Notes under the pieces: generated by a model
The model's input: the letters and a program-made list of their open reading frames with translations, nothing else
The model's database searches: none
What the model was told of the DNA's origin: nothing
Made by a program: the position numbers and the translations under genes
DNA from: Reyranella sp.
GTDB taxonomy: Bacteria; Pseudomonadota; Alphaproteobacteria; Reyranellales; Reyranellaceae
NCBI GenBank assembly: GCA_022844015.1
Contig: JALHMO010000050.1
Span: forward strand, 1 to 40,721
Direction: 5' to 3'
DNA: 40,721 nt
In this document: in pieces, positions 8,377 through 17,900 of the stretch
Layout: each line of letters starts with the position of its first letter
Position numbering within the stretch: position 1 is the stretch's first letter

Positions 8377-10431
8377 CTACCCCATTCCCATCGCGAGGAT
8401 TGCCGCCTTCGTGGGCGAGTCGTAGAACTGCCACTGGATCGCCGTGAGGATTGCGTCGGGCACCTCGGCAAGGTCGCGCTTGTTCTCGCTCGGGATGAGG
8501 ATGCGCTTGGCCCCAGCTTCGACGGCGGCCTGCATCCGCTCGGGTAGCGCTGCCACCTTCAGCAGCATGCCCTGCACGCTCATCTCGCCCAGCACGACGG
8601 TCCGATCCAGAATCGGCTTGTCGAGGATCGCCGAAACCAATGAAAGGAAGAACGCGACCGCCGTCTCGGAGCCTTCCTTTGCCTGGTTCAGATTGATGGC
8701 TTGAACCGTGAAGTCGTACGCTTTGAGGTCATGGTCGATACCGAGGTTCTTCAGGTTGGCCTTCAGGTAAGCGTCGGCGGTCTTGATCGCCTCCTTCATC
8801 TTGCTCGACAAGTTGCCGAGCGGGACGATGCGACCTGAGCCACGGTTCATCTGCGTCTGGAGCAGGAACATCGCGAGGCGATTGTTCATCACGTCGGTGC
8901 CGATCGTGTAGACGCTGCCCGGAGGAAGCCTGCCCTCGGCGATGATGCTGCCGCTGCCCATCTCGGTGACAGGAACGAAAGTCTCCTGACCGCTCTCCAT
9001 ATCGACATAGGAGAACGTCGTGTCCCAGTACTCGAGGCCGCCCATCTTCTTCAGCTGTTCCTTGACCCGACGCCGTCCCTCCATCGCATAGGCGAGATAC
9101 TCCTCGACCTCCGGCTTCGAGACATTGCCGTCGGGATGCAGCAGCTTGATGAGACCGGATACCGTCTTGCGCACCGCCTTCTGGTCGCGCCCGCCGAGGT
9201 GCTGCCCAAAACGGAAGTGACGCTCGGCCAGGTCGCCGTAGCTGCGCTTGCGCACCTCGCGGAAGACCTCCGCGAGGTAGTCGGTGACGAGCCCGAAATG
9301 GTTCGTGTACGCGGCGTCGGAGGTCTTCTGAAACTCCCAGCCTGGGACGTACGCGTGTATGCGGTCGTAGAACGCGGTGTCCATCTCCTTCGGCATCGGA
9401 TAGAAAAGATTGGATGTGCGGATGATGGTCTCGATGTCGCCGTCGATGTTGCCCACGAAGACGACCGAGCCCTCGGCGGTGATCACGTCACTGCCGCGGC
9501 TGAAGGCGCCGTCCTCCATGTAGCCCTTCATGATGTTGATGCCGTTCTTGTCGGTGAACCTGATCCCGGCGGCTTCATCGAAGGCGACGACGTCCCACAG
9601 CGCGACGAGGCCACGCTGCCCGGTGCTGAGGTTCACGAACATCTGGGCCGTCGTCGTCTGGCCGCCGGAAATGAGGTGGCAGTACGGGCTGAGCTGCTGA
9701 TAGACGAAGCTCTTGCCTGTGCCTCGTGGTCCGAGCTCGATCGAGTTGTAGTTGCGCTCGACGAGCGGCACGAGCCGCTGAAGGTAGTGAAGCTTGCGCC
9801 GCTTCGTGTAGTAGGGATGGTCGGGTTCGTAGCCCATGGATCGCATGAGCAGGTCGAGCCACTGGTCACGCGTGAATCGCTTCCGCCCCTCGACGAAGCG
9901 CTCGATGTTGCGGGTCGAGAGCTGGATGGGCCGGATACTCTCGACGAACAGCGGCCGGTTCTGACCCTTGAAGACGTAGGAATCGTCGTAGCGGAGCCTG
10001 ATCTCTGCCCACACGCCGCCCATCAGCAGACGGTCGTGCTCGCGCACCAGGCTCTCCTCGACGTTGATGAAGTCGAGGTCGAGATTCGAAAGGCGCGCCC
10101 AGTACTTGTCGTGCGTCTCGACGAGGCGCACGGAGATCTTGTCGATGATCTCGTAGGTGCTGTGCTGCTTGATCGCCGACTTCACTGCCTCCCGCTCATC
10201 GGGCTTCACGAACTTGCTGCTGAGCGTCTCGCGGACGAACTCCAATCCCTCGCGGATCGCCTCCTCGTCAGTCGATGCGCAGTACTTCCCGAGCAGGAAC
10301 TCGATCACGAACGCAGGGACGCCGAATGCGCTCCGCATGCGCCGCAACAGGTCCTTGCGCACGACCAGACCGGGGAACGCTTCGTTCGCCATCCGGTCCA
10401 GCTCGTCGAGCTCGATGGTTGCGTTACTCAT
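8377..10431 (-). CDS. brxL: BREX protein BrxL, Lon-like AAA+ ATPase
   Basis: The 684-residue protein has the length and layout of type 1 BREX BrxL: an N-terminal region to about residue 220, an AAA+ ATPase with Walker A GPRGTGKS (residues 234-241) and Walker B-like ALWDVVAFDEA, and a Lon-protease-like C-terminal domain from about residue 580. In that domain the serine region is GSETAVAFF, but the position of the Lon catalytic lysine (in G-L-x-E-K) seems to be arginine (ALPERMQAA). Known BrxL forms DNA-binding ring complexes required for phage restriction. It starts six bases after the pglZ stop. Confidence 0.93.
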   Translation of the reverse strand: MSNATIELDELDRMANEAFPGLVVRKDLLRRMRSAFGVPAFVIEFLLGKYCASTDEEAIREGLEFVRETLSSKFVKPDEREAVKSAIKQHSTYEIIDKISVRLVETHDKYWARLSNLDLDFINVEESLVREHDRLLMGGVWAEIRLRYDDSYVFKGQNRPLFVESIRPIQLSTRNIERFVEGRKRFTRDQWLDLLMRSMGYEPDHPYYTKRRKLHYLQRLVPLVERNYNSIELGPRGTGKSFVYQQLSPYCHLISGGQTTTAQMFVNLSTGQRGLVALWDVVAFDEAAGIRFTDKNGINIMKGYMEDGAFSRGSDVITAEGSVVFVGNIDGDIETIIRTSNLFYPMPKEMDTAFYDRIHAYVPGWEFQKTSDAAYTNHFGLVTDYLAEVFREVRKRSYGDLAERHFRFGQHLGGRDQKAVRKTVSGLIKLLHPDGNVSKPEVEEYLAYAMEGRRRVKEQLKKMGGLEYWDTTFSYVDMESGQETFVPVTEMGSGSIIAEGRLPPGSVYTIGTDVMNNRLAMFLLQTQMNRGSGRIVPLGNLSSKMKEAIKTADAYLKANLKNLGIDHDLKAYDFTVQAINLNQAKEGSETAVAFFLSLVSAILDKPILDRTVVLGEMSVQGMLLKVAALPERMQAAVEAGAKRILIPSENKRDLAEVPDAILTAIQWQFYDSPTKAAILAMGMG

Positions 10432-10437
10432 GGGCCC

Positions 10438-13020
10438 TCACATGTCTCTCCCGACGGTCAGCTTGATCCCGCCCGGAGGGAACTGTTCAGTGGTCTCGAC
10501 GTCGCGAATGTCGAGCTCGAGCAGCTCGCCCTTCCGAAAGGTCAATGCCGTGTGGAAGAAGAGCGTCGCGCTCTGCTCCTTGTCATTGGGCTCGACGCGG
10601 AGCTCTTTCGCTTTACTGGCCAACACCGTCGTCGCCGTGCCATCCGCGGCCCTGCGAAGCACCTCGAGTGAAAGCGTGCGCCCAGCGTCCGGGAAGAGCG
10701 GAAGCTGCGCTTGCTTTGGCGCTGTCGACGAAGCTACGCGCACCGTGACCTTCACCGCCGGGCGCTGCAGCTCGAACGTCGGCAGGATGATCTCGAGCGC
10801 AACGCGCCTGCCCTGGGGCGCGTGGCTTCGCGACACGAGATGTGGAATCACCAGCTCCTGGAGCGTCGCACCTCCGTGCGAAAACGACTTCTCGGCTTTG
10901 AAGAAGGCAAGGCCCGGCGGCACCGCGACGCGATGCTCCGGTGCCCACGGCAGGGGCAGCGTGACAAGCGGCAGGTCCGCGCTCGCGGGCACGATGGCGT
11001 AGCGCTCCTTGAGGACATTGCACCACGACTTGTCGCACGGCACCTCGCTCGGGAGCTTCTGCTCGTCGATCAGGATGAAACCATGGTCCGTGACTATGTG
11101 AACCTGGCCGTAGCCCCAGCGATGAAGCTTTCGCACGAGGCGCGCGAGGCGCTCGACCTCGAGGTGAACATGCCGGATCAACGTCTCGGCCTGTCCATGA
11201 CCGATGCTGTCGACCTCCTCGTGACCGTAGACGACGAGCAGGTCGCCGGCATCGGGAAGCGAGGATGCCGCCTCCACTGACGAGATGTCGCGGCAATCCG
11301 CTCCAAACTCACTGAGGAACTCGAGGCGGGCCGCGCGCGCGGCGAAGTCCTTGCCGCCCACTCTTGGATGTAGCGAGTTCTGCTTGAGCTCCAGTTCCAC
11401 CGTGGCGCCCAGGAGAGGCAGCATTGCCGTCATGCCGACCGGCGTGATCGTCGGCAACATCGCCAGGATAGGCGTGACCTCGATGTTCTGCCCGTGCAAG
11501 TATCGGCCAATTGCAACGGCGCAGTCGTAGCGAAGCGCGTCGACGATGACCACCGCACGGCGCCCGTGGCCCTTCCAGACCGACGCTTCGAGGTGTTCCG
11601 TCGCCCCCGGGATGCCCAAACCATCGAGGTTCCTCGCGGCCGCCACGTGCTTGAAGAACGCCTCATTGAGCGTGTTGGTGTAAGAGGCGTAGGCGCGGTC
11701 CGCGACCCGCGCGATAGCACCCAGCCCGGCCTCCTCGGCCGCGTAGCGAATGGCAAGGTGGGCACCGTCGATCTCGCTTGCGTGCTTCACGAACAGCTCG
11801 ACGAGGGCCTGTGCAGTCTCGGCGCTCAAGACCTCTTTGCGCGCCGCAGTGCATGTCATGACAATCCGATCGAGGTCGCGCAGGAGTTGCCAATGCCCGA
11901 TCTCCTGCTCACGCGCCTTCAGGAACTCAGCCTGCTCCGCAAGGCCGCCCCGTGTCTTGGCGAAGATGGCTTCGGTCGACGACTCCTTCTCCGAGGCCGC
12001 CTCGAACTCCTGCCATGTCCGGCGCCAACGCCACAGGACGAGGTGAGGGAACGCGACGGAGCGTCCGGACGGGTGCCCTTCGGACCATGATGTCAGGTCG
12101 ACATCCGTCTCGACCTCTTCAATGCGCCGGTCCCAGGCGGACCGGTACTCGGCGTCTCGAAGCCAGCGTTGCACCAATGCGACGTGATTCGCGCGAACCG
12201 GCAGCGGCGGCAGCTTGTTCTTGAAGGGGAAGTCGGATGGCTCTCCATAGCCAAGGAATGTCTCCGTGAGTGCAACTGTGGTCACGAGCTCGCGGATCCA
12301 GTCCGCTGGCGAGCGGCCAGGCGCCTCGAAGCCGTAGCGCTCCCTCACCATCGCGGTGAATTCCTGGTCGAGTCCCTTGTCGGCCAGCGCCGCCCACTCG
12401 GCGTCGGGATCGGCGGCAACCTCGAAAATGGTCTGGTCCAGGTCTCCGATGAGGCGCGACTGAGCGACGTCAGACGTGAGCGTCGTCTCCCAGAATACAG
12501 GAGGCCGGTCGACGAACTTGACGCTGTACTTCGCGAGAAGAGAGCCACGACCACCCTCATAGAGACGGCGCTGGTCGGAGGGGCTATCCGGCAAAGCAAC
12601 GCCGGCCTGCTTCAGGAAGCTGAACAGTGTCGGTCGCTTACCACCGATGCGGAAGAAGACGCCGATGGCGCGAAACTCTTCGAGCAGCTCGAGGCTCACC
12701 TCGTCGTCTCGACCGCCGGCGTCAAGGCGTTCCTCGGGCAGCGGCACGTAAATGACGAAGCGGAGCGACGCCCGTTTGGCCGCTTCAGCCGCTTCGAGCC
12801 GCTGATGCACCTGGTGCTTCAGCCAAAGCTGGCCATGACGCTGCGTCTTGTCGTAGGCGAGCAGCACGAACGGCGGCTTCGAGCGCAAAGCGACGTGTGC
12901 CTCGAGCAGAGGAAGGAGGCGGGCGAACTCGCTGCGCTCGTCGAACCAAAGGCAGACGCGCGCGCGTTTCTCGTGCTGGAAGCGCTGCTCGAGCTGGCTG
13001 ACCAATGCCTCGAAGATCAT
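10438..13020 (-). CDS. pglZ: BREX phosphatase-like protein PglZ
   Basis: The 860-residue protein matches PglZ of type 1 BREX. It has an N-terminal helical region starting MIFEALVSQLEQRFQ and an alkaline-phosphatase-superfamily core. Metal-site segments are visible: VIVDALRYD near residue 490, YGHEEVDSIGHG, and the later VTDHGFIL near residue 645. PglZ is needed for both methylation and defence in known BREX systems. Its ATG overlaps the stop of the pglX 3' half by four bases, so it is likely translated with it. Confidence 0.93.
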   Translation of the reverse strand: MIFEALVSQLEQRFQHEKRARVCLWFDERSEFARLLPLLEAHVALRSKPPFVLLAYDKTQRHGQLWLKHQVHQRLEAAEAAKRASLRFVIYVPLPEERLDAGGRDDEVSLELLEEFRAIGVFFRIGGKRPTLFSFLKQAGVALPDSPSDQRRLYEGGRGSLLAKYSVKFVDRPPVFWETTLTSDVAQSRLIGDLDQTIFEVAADPDAEWAALADKGLDQEFTAMVRERYGFEAPGRSPADWIRELVTTVALTETFLGYGEPSDFPFKNKLPPLPVRANHVALVQRWLRDAEYRSAWDRRIEEVETDVDLTSWSEGHPSGRSVAFPHLVLWRWRRTWQEFEAASEKESSTEAIFAKTRGGLAEQAEFLKAREQEIGHWQLLRDLDRIVMTCTAARKEVLSAETAQALVELFVKHASEIDGAHLAIRYAAEEAGLGAIARVADRAYASYTNTLNEAFFKHVAAARNLDGLGIPGATEHLEASVWKGHGRRAVVIVDALRYDCAVAIGRYLHGQNIEVTPILAMLPTITPVGMTAMLPLLGATVELELKQNSLHPRVGGKDFAARAARLEFLSEFGADCRDISSVEAASSLPDAGDLLVVYGHEEVDSIGHGQAETLIRHVHLEVERLARLVRKLHRWGYGQVHIVTDHGFILIDEQKLPSEVPCDKSWCNVLKERYAIVPASADLPLVTLPLPWAPEHRVAVPPGLAFFKAEKSFSHGGATLQELVIPHLVSRSHAPQGRRVALEIILPTFELQRPAVKVTVRVASSTAPKQAQLPLFPDAGRTLSLEVLRRAADGTATTVLASKAKELRVEPNDKEQSATLFFHTALTFRKGELLELDIRDVETTEQFPPGGIKLTVGRDM

Positions 13021-14939
13021 CCCGCAATTCCTGTGACGCGCAGGACCCCGGCTCGATCGAGCGGCGCGATGTTCACCTTCACGCCGTCATCGAGGTCAGG
13101 CGCCCAGCCACGAGGACGCGCGCTTGGCTCCTTCCACGGCGTGAGGATGCGGAAATCGAGCTCGCCACCCTCTGGGCCTTCGTGCTGCCCCTCCTGGATC
13201 CGCTGCAGGTTTCGGTCGAGCGCCTGCACCTCCTCGAGCTTTGCTTGCAGCTCGACACGGTCGTCGCCGCGGCCAGCCTTGTCAGCAAGCCCTACCTCGC
13301 GGCGAAGCTCGTCGATGGTGTCTCGCACGTAGCTCGCGCGAAGCTTCGCCATGCGATTTCTGTCGAAGCGGTGATAGTGCACCAGTGCACCGAACGCGAA
13401 CGGTGCGGTGCCTTGGGCCGAAGCGATGTGCCAATAGATGGGGCAGCTTTTGTAGAGTCCTGCATGGTACTCGGAGAAGGCGTTCGCCAGCCATTCGTCG
13501 AGGCTCGCGCACTTCCGGTAACCCTTCACGCTCCGCTTGAGCTCGTTGACGATCTCGACCTCGAGCTGGCTCTCCTCACGACCAGGCAAGAGCGCAACGA
13601 GTTCTTGGCGGACGCGCTCAGCGAGTGGCGTTTCGCCGGTGCTGCGGTTGAAGGGTACGATACCGTCGTCGTCGGCCTCGATTACTCGCTTCACCGCGAA
13701 CGAAAGAAGGCGCCAGACATGTTCCATGCGTTTTTGTTCGGTGGTTTTGCCCTCCATTTGGGGCCAGAGGAACTCCGGCGGCCGTTCGCGAACGGCTATC
13801 CTCATCGTCTTCGCCACGTCACCACGCATGCCGAACGCCGAATAGACTTCTTCGTTCAGCGTAGTCGCGAGCGTCCTTATCCGCTCCTCATCGATCGACT
13901 CGCGGCGAGCGACGCCCTCAAGCCGCTCAGCAAGAGTTCCTTTCACTCCGAGTACCCACGGCGTCTCAAAGCCGGTGGAAAGCTCATTTCCGGCATCCCA
14001 AGCCGCTTTGGCATCATGAATTGCACGGGCGGCCGCGGCGATAGCTCGACGCTGGTTCGCACCACAGGACGGAACAGGAAGACGCTTGATGACCCCAACC
14101 TCCCATGAACCGAACGACATGAGTCCTCGAAGAATGAACTCAGCGCATTCTGAACTCAGCAATCCGAGGACGAAATCTAGCTCGGCAGGTTGCTTCGGGA
14201 ATACCGCGGGCCCTTTGTCGGCAAAGATATGACCGGGCGGCATCTTTCGAATGTTGAATCCGCGCTGAGTCCTCCTCGGCCACGTCAGACCCTCAAGTCC
14301 ATAGCGGTCGCGACTCCTAACTTGGCGCGACCAGGACCCCTCTCCGTAGAGCTGTTCATTGAATCGTTTAATGGCGTCGCCATCATCTTTCCACAGCACG
14401 ACTAGATCAAAGGACTGATAGAAGCGCGAAAACTCGCCTCCCTTAGCGAATGGCGCCCAGCCATTGCCTATACCAACGTCCGTGCTGAGGACCTCCCATC
14501 TGAAGCGTACAAAGCGAGAGTCGTCTGCAGTGGACAGTCCCTGCCGAACGTCGGCTATTGCCGGTTCCAAAGGAGGATTTTCTCGAAAGAGATGCGCAAC
14601 CAAACCCAGGCGCTGGTAGTTCAGTGGCGCGCCATCAATCGCGGAGAAATCCCTACGCGCGACGTCGTGCCGAACGCCATCGTCCTCACCCCGCAGCGCC
14701 TGAACGAAGATCTCGTGGCGCTTGTCTTGCTCCTCTTTCTTGCCGCCCTTGAAGCGCTCAAGCTCGAAGAACGCCGCTCGTTCGGCCTCAGTGACGACGT
14801 AGTAAGCGCGGTCCGCTTGTGCGAGGCTCGTCTCGATGCCCTCGCGGGCCTGCGTGGCCTGGATTGTCGAGACCATCAGCTTCCGGCGGAGGTCGGCGTC
14901 CGCAAGGATGGCCTTCACGTTCACGCGCTTACTGGCCAC
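13017..14939 (-). CDS. PglX C-terminal half with Fic-antitoxin-like N-terminus
   Basis: The 640-residue protein corresponds to the target-recognition and C-terminal part of a BREX PglX methyltransferase (WAPFAKGGEFSRFYQ, GLTWPRRTQRGF, IFADKGPAVF). It has no catalytic NPPY motif of its own; that is in the gene at 15783-17900. The first 55 residues are helical and differ from ordinary PglX. They contain STIQATQAREGIETS, with T29-x3-E33-G34 matching the (S/T)xxxE(G/N) motif by which class I antitoxins such as VbhA block Fic enzymes. The GTG start at 14939 overlaps the end of fic by 11 bases. I infer that this protein both completes PglX and restrains Fic. Confidence 0.85.
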   Translation of the reverse strand: MASKRVNVKAILADADLRRKLMVSTIQATQAREGIETSLAQADRAYYVVTEAERAAFFELERFKGGKKEEQDKRHEIFVQALRGEDDGVRHDVARRDFSAIDGAPLNYQRLGLVAHLFRENPPLEPAIADVRQGLSTADDSRFVRFRWEVLSTDVGIGNGWAPFAKGGEFSRFYQSFDLVVLWKDDGDAIKRFNEQLYGEGSWSRQVRSRDRYGLEGLTWPRRTQRGFNIRKMPPGHIFADKGPAVFPKQPAELDFVLGLLSSECAEFILRGLMSFGSWEVGVIKRLPVPSCGANQRRAIAAAARAIHDAKAAWDAGNELSTGFETPWVLGVKGTLAERLEGVARRESIDEERIRTLATTLNEEVYSAFGMRGDVAKTMRIAVRERPPEFLWPQMEGKTTEQKRMEHVWRLLSFAVKRVIEADDDGIVPFNRSTGETPLAERVRQELVALLPGREESQLEVEIVNELKRSVKGYRKCASLDEWLANAFSEYHAGLYKSCPIYWHIASAQGTAPFAFGALVHYHRFDRNRMAKLRASYVRDTIDELRREVGLADKAGRGDDRVELQAKLEEVQALDRNLQRIQEGQHEGPEGGELDFRILTPWKEPSARPRGWAPDLDDGVKVNIAPLDRAGVLRVTGIAG

Positions 14940-15786
14940 TTTCCACCTCCCAACGGTTCTGCGCGGCCTGCTCCCACTCGGCTATGAGCTTTGCAAGTGG
15001 TGCGTAGTTCTTGTGGACTCGAATGTCCTCGCACGCTGCGTAGTACCGGTCCTGGTCCGCGCGACGATCGTAAACGTCGAGTGGCAAAAGGTCGTTCTGC
15101 ATGAGAATCAGATTGCCGACAATGAAGGCTGTGCGACCGTTGCCCTCGCGGAAAGGGTGGAGGGCAAGGATTTCTCCCATCACCTCGCTGACGAAGTCGA
15201 AGACTTTGGCGTCATCGCTGGAGATCAAAGGCGACCGCGACAACACATCACGCTCGAGTAGCTCCATCAGTGGAGCGATGCCGCGGGGAGGCAGCGGCCA
15301 CTTCGTCGGGCCGTCACCCTTGTGCAGCGAGACTTCTCGCCATTTCCCCGCAAACGGGTAGATGGCACCCATGAGCTCGCTATGAACCCGCTGAACCAGC
15401 GCAGACGACAGGGCGACTGGCTCGGCGCGATCAAGATACGACGCTACCAGCTCCATGGCGCGCGCCACACCTTCATCCTCTCTGCGATGGATTTCTTCGT
15501 GGTCAAGGCACCCGGCGAAATTCAGAAGGATGCCGTCCGCCGTCGTGATCCAGTCCCAGTCCCGTTCATACTCCTGCCACGGAATCGGCACGACGCGCGG
15601 CGACGTGGGTGCAGCGGCGGCAAGATTCTCGATGTGCTCCTTCGTCAGTTTACGGTGCTTGGCAGGTACCGCATAGAAGGCTCCCAGCTCGCTCGCCTGG
15701 TAGTACTCGGCCTTGGTTCTGCCCCTGCCACTTCGGAAGCGGAAGCCAAAGTCTTTCTCGGCCCATCTCCACTGCACGCGGCTCAC
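14929..15786 (-). CDS. Fic-domain protein inserted between the PglX halves
   Basis: The 285-residue protein has the full Fic active site HPFREGNGR (residues 210-218; catalytic His210, acidic Glu214, Arg218) and the preceding conserved IYPFAGKWRE (142-151), where the flap over the target site begins. Fic enzymes usually transfer AMP to proteins. I find no (S/T)xxxE(G/N) inhibitory motif within it, the pattern expected of class I enzymes, which rely on a separate antitoxin. The GTG start overlaps the stop of the pglX 5' half by four bases, and its end overlaps the start of the 3' half by 11. The N-terminal 90 residues are of unknown role. Active AMPylation and its target are inference. Confidence 0.93.
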   Translation of the reverse strand: MSRVQWRWAEKDFGFRFRSGRGRTKAEYYQASELGAFYAVPAKHRKLTKEHIENLAAAAPTSPRVVPIPWQEYERDWDWITTADGILLNFAGCLDHEEIHRREDEGVARAMELVASYLDRAEPVALSSALVQRVHSELMGAIYPFAGKWREVSLHKGDGPTKWPLPPRGIAPLMELLERDVLSRSPLISSDDAKVFDFVSEVMGEILALHPFREGNGRTAFIVGNLILMQNDLLPLDVYDRRADQDRYYAACEDIRVHKNYAPLAKLIAEWEQAAQNRWEVESGQ

Positions 15787-17900
15787 GGGACGCCTCCGTG
15801 AACGACGAGGGCGGCCGCCTCTACGGTCGCGTCGTCGAGGATGCCAAAGCCGAGATCAAGCATGACGATAAGGGGGTTGCGCTTGAGCAGTATCTCGGTG
15901 CGGAACTTCTCGAAGGTCGTGAGGTTCACGAAGGTCGCGGAGACCAGTGCACCGACGTAACCCTCGGGCTCGGTCAGCTGCGTGCCGCGATCGACGAATG
16001 CAGCGTAGATATCGTTCGAAGTGAGCGGATACGCAGCCTTCACGAACTCCTTCACCTTCGGTACGAATGATCCGTAGGGCGGGTTCATCACTGCGATGTC
16101 GTAGCGTCGGGCCAGCATCTGCAGGAGCTTGAGCCCCCGCGCGGTGTCCTCCGCGAAGAGGCGTTCTGCCGGCTCCGCGGCGGACTGTGCGGCGGCATCT
16201 TCGATGGCAATGAGCAGTTCCTGCTGGAGCTGCGTCGCCTCACTCTCGAGCAACCTTCGCTCGAGCTCGAGCTGTCTTGCCTTTGCGCGGTCTGAATCGG
16301 TGAGAATGCTGCCGAGCTCCAATTGGGCGCCAGCATTGCGGCGACGGATGAGCGTTGTGAGGCCCTTGTCCCTCGCCCGTGCGTTCACCCACTCGTCGAG
16401 GACCTGCCCCACGCCTTCGCGCACCTGGACGAGGCTGCCCAACTCACCAACATACTGCATGTTGTCCCACAGCGTCTTGAACAGCCGCTGGCGCAGCTCC
16501 GGCGAGCCCAGACTGCTGCCGACGCGTTCGACGAGTTGGCGAAGGCGATCGGCGCCGAGGTCGACGACGTTGGCGACCACGAGGTTGCTCCGCCGGATCT
16601 TCACATCGAGCGGAGAGAAGCTGTGGCGAAGGGCTGCCTCCTTTGCCGTCAACATCAACGACAGCGAAGCAATCTGGATCGCACGCGGGTCGATATCGAT
16701 GCCGAAGAGATTGCATTCCAGGATGGTTGCCGGGATTTTGCGCGCATCGCTGACCGATGGTTCCGAGGGCCAACCTGGCTTTCCTGCGTTCTCGATTTCG
16801 TCGAGGTACATGGCATGGAAGACGCCGAAGGCGTACTGGCCAAAGTGCATCGTGCCACAGGCCGGATCGACGAGCGCAATGTCGATTGCGCGCTTGAACT
16901 CCTCGATCTGCCCGTCGTCGGTAAGGCGCTGGTAGCGAATGCGCTCGCCGGTCCGTGGCACGAGGTAGTCTGCGACCGCCACGTCACTCGTGCGCTGCCC
17001 AGGCAGCGGCGGCGGTCCCTTCGCTGCAAGCGAAGAGTCTGGGTGCATCTGCAACCAGAGGCGTCCAAGGGTATTATCGACGAGCGCCTTCACCACCCAG
17101 GACGGCGTGTAGAACTGATTGATGACAGCCAGCTCGTAGGAGGAGCGTGGCGTTCCCTTGTTCTCGCCCCGAACCCGCTTCCTCTCGTCCCGGTTGAAGA
17201 ACTGGTAGACCCAGCCGAGGAAGTCCTGCGCGCGGAATGCATCGGCAGGCAGCCCCTCATTGATGAGTCCAATCACGTCGCTGAGCGCAGCGTGCGTAGG
17301 CCAGACGCACGCATACTCGTGCTCAGGATCGAAGAGGACCCGTATCTCGCTCGTGACCTGCCGGAACGCCGACGTGAGCCCGTCGCGCAACAGCGCCTCC
17401 TCGGCGTCGTCCTCGTACTTGTAACGGCTCCCCCTCGACTCGCGGAAGTCACGCAGGTACCGGGACCGTGCCTGGCCGGGCACCGGCGTGATGACCTCGG
17501 TCTCCTCGGGCGCGGCGCTCTTATCACCGGGTGGCGTCAGGTAGAGCAGCTTGCGAAGTTCCATCGCCTTCAGGCCGACAAGCCTGTTTAGCATCGTGTA
17601 GGTGAGCTCACGAATGACGTTGTCATAGCCACGTTCCGGCGTCCCTTCGGAGAGCGACTCGCGCGTTACGAGCGCCTCCACGCGATGGCGCACAACGATT
17701 GACGCCGCGGGGAGGTTCATTTTGTCGAGCGGGAAGTGCCTGCCGTTACGGCGAAGGCCGATCCGCCCGAGCTGGGCCCCGAACTCATCGTCGAGCACCT
17801 TGCGGACCTTGGGCACCCACGACTTGACGGCCTCCTTGAGGCCGTCCGAGAGCGCCTGCGCCGATGCCGGGCCGTTGCTCGTCTGATCGCTTGAACTCAC
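15783..17900 (-). CDS. pglX: PglX N-terminal half: adenine-specific DNA methyltransferase core
   Basis: The 705-residue protein carries the catalytic core of a BREX N6-adenine methyltransferase. SAM-binding motif I is DPACGTMHFG (residues 345-354), an acidic-strand segment FGIDIDPRAIQIA follows at 399-411, and catalytic motif IV is NPPYGSF (606-612). It stops after LDLGFGILDDATVEAAALVV, where a normal PglX (about 1,200 residues) runs on into its target-recognition domain. That domain is encoded separately at 13017-14939. The GTG start overlaps the brxC stop by four bases. Since both halves have coupled starts and intact frames, I read this as a stable two-gene arrangement rather than decay. 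Confidence 0.9.
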   Translation of the reverse strand: MSSSDQTSNGPASAQALSDGLKEAVKSWVPKVRKVLDDEFGAQLGRIGLRRNGRHFPLDKMNLPAASIVVRHRVEALVTRESLSEGTPERGYDNVIRELTYTMLNRLVGLKAMELRKLLYLTPPGDKSAAPEETEVITPVPGQARSRYLRDFRESRGSRYKYEDDAEEALLRDGLTSAFRQVTSEIRVLFDPEHEYACVWPTHAALSDVIGLINEGLPADAFRAQDFLGWVYQFFNRDERKRVRGENKGTPRSSYELAVINQFYTPSWVVKALVDNTLGRLWLQMHPDSSLAAKGPPPLPGQRTSDVAVADYLVPRTGERIRYQRLTDDGQIEEFKRAIDIALVDPACGTMHFGQYAFGVFHAMYLDEIENAGKPGWPSEPSVSDARKIPATILECNLFGIDIDPRAIQIASLSLMLTAKEAALRHSFSPLDVKIRRSNLVVANVVDLGADRLRQLVERVGSSLGSPELRQRLFKTLWDNMQYVGELGSLVQVREGVGQVLDEWVNARARDKGLTTLIRRRNAGAQLELGSILTDSDRAKARQLELERRLLESEATQLQQELLIAIEDAAAQSAAEPAERLFAEDTARGLKLLQMLARRYDIAVMNPPYGSFVPKVKEFVKAAYPLTSNDIYAAFVDRGTQLTEPEGYVGALVSATFVNLTTFEKFRTEILLKRNPLIVMLDLGFGILDDATVEAAALVVHGGVP

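Noticed and set aside
9136-10671. Long plus-strand frame over brxL and pglZ
   Set aside because: It is antisense to well-supported BREX genes and has no family resemblance.
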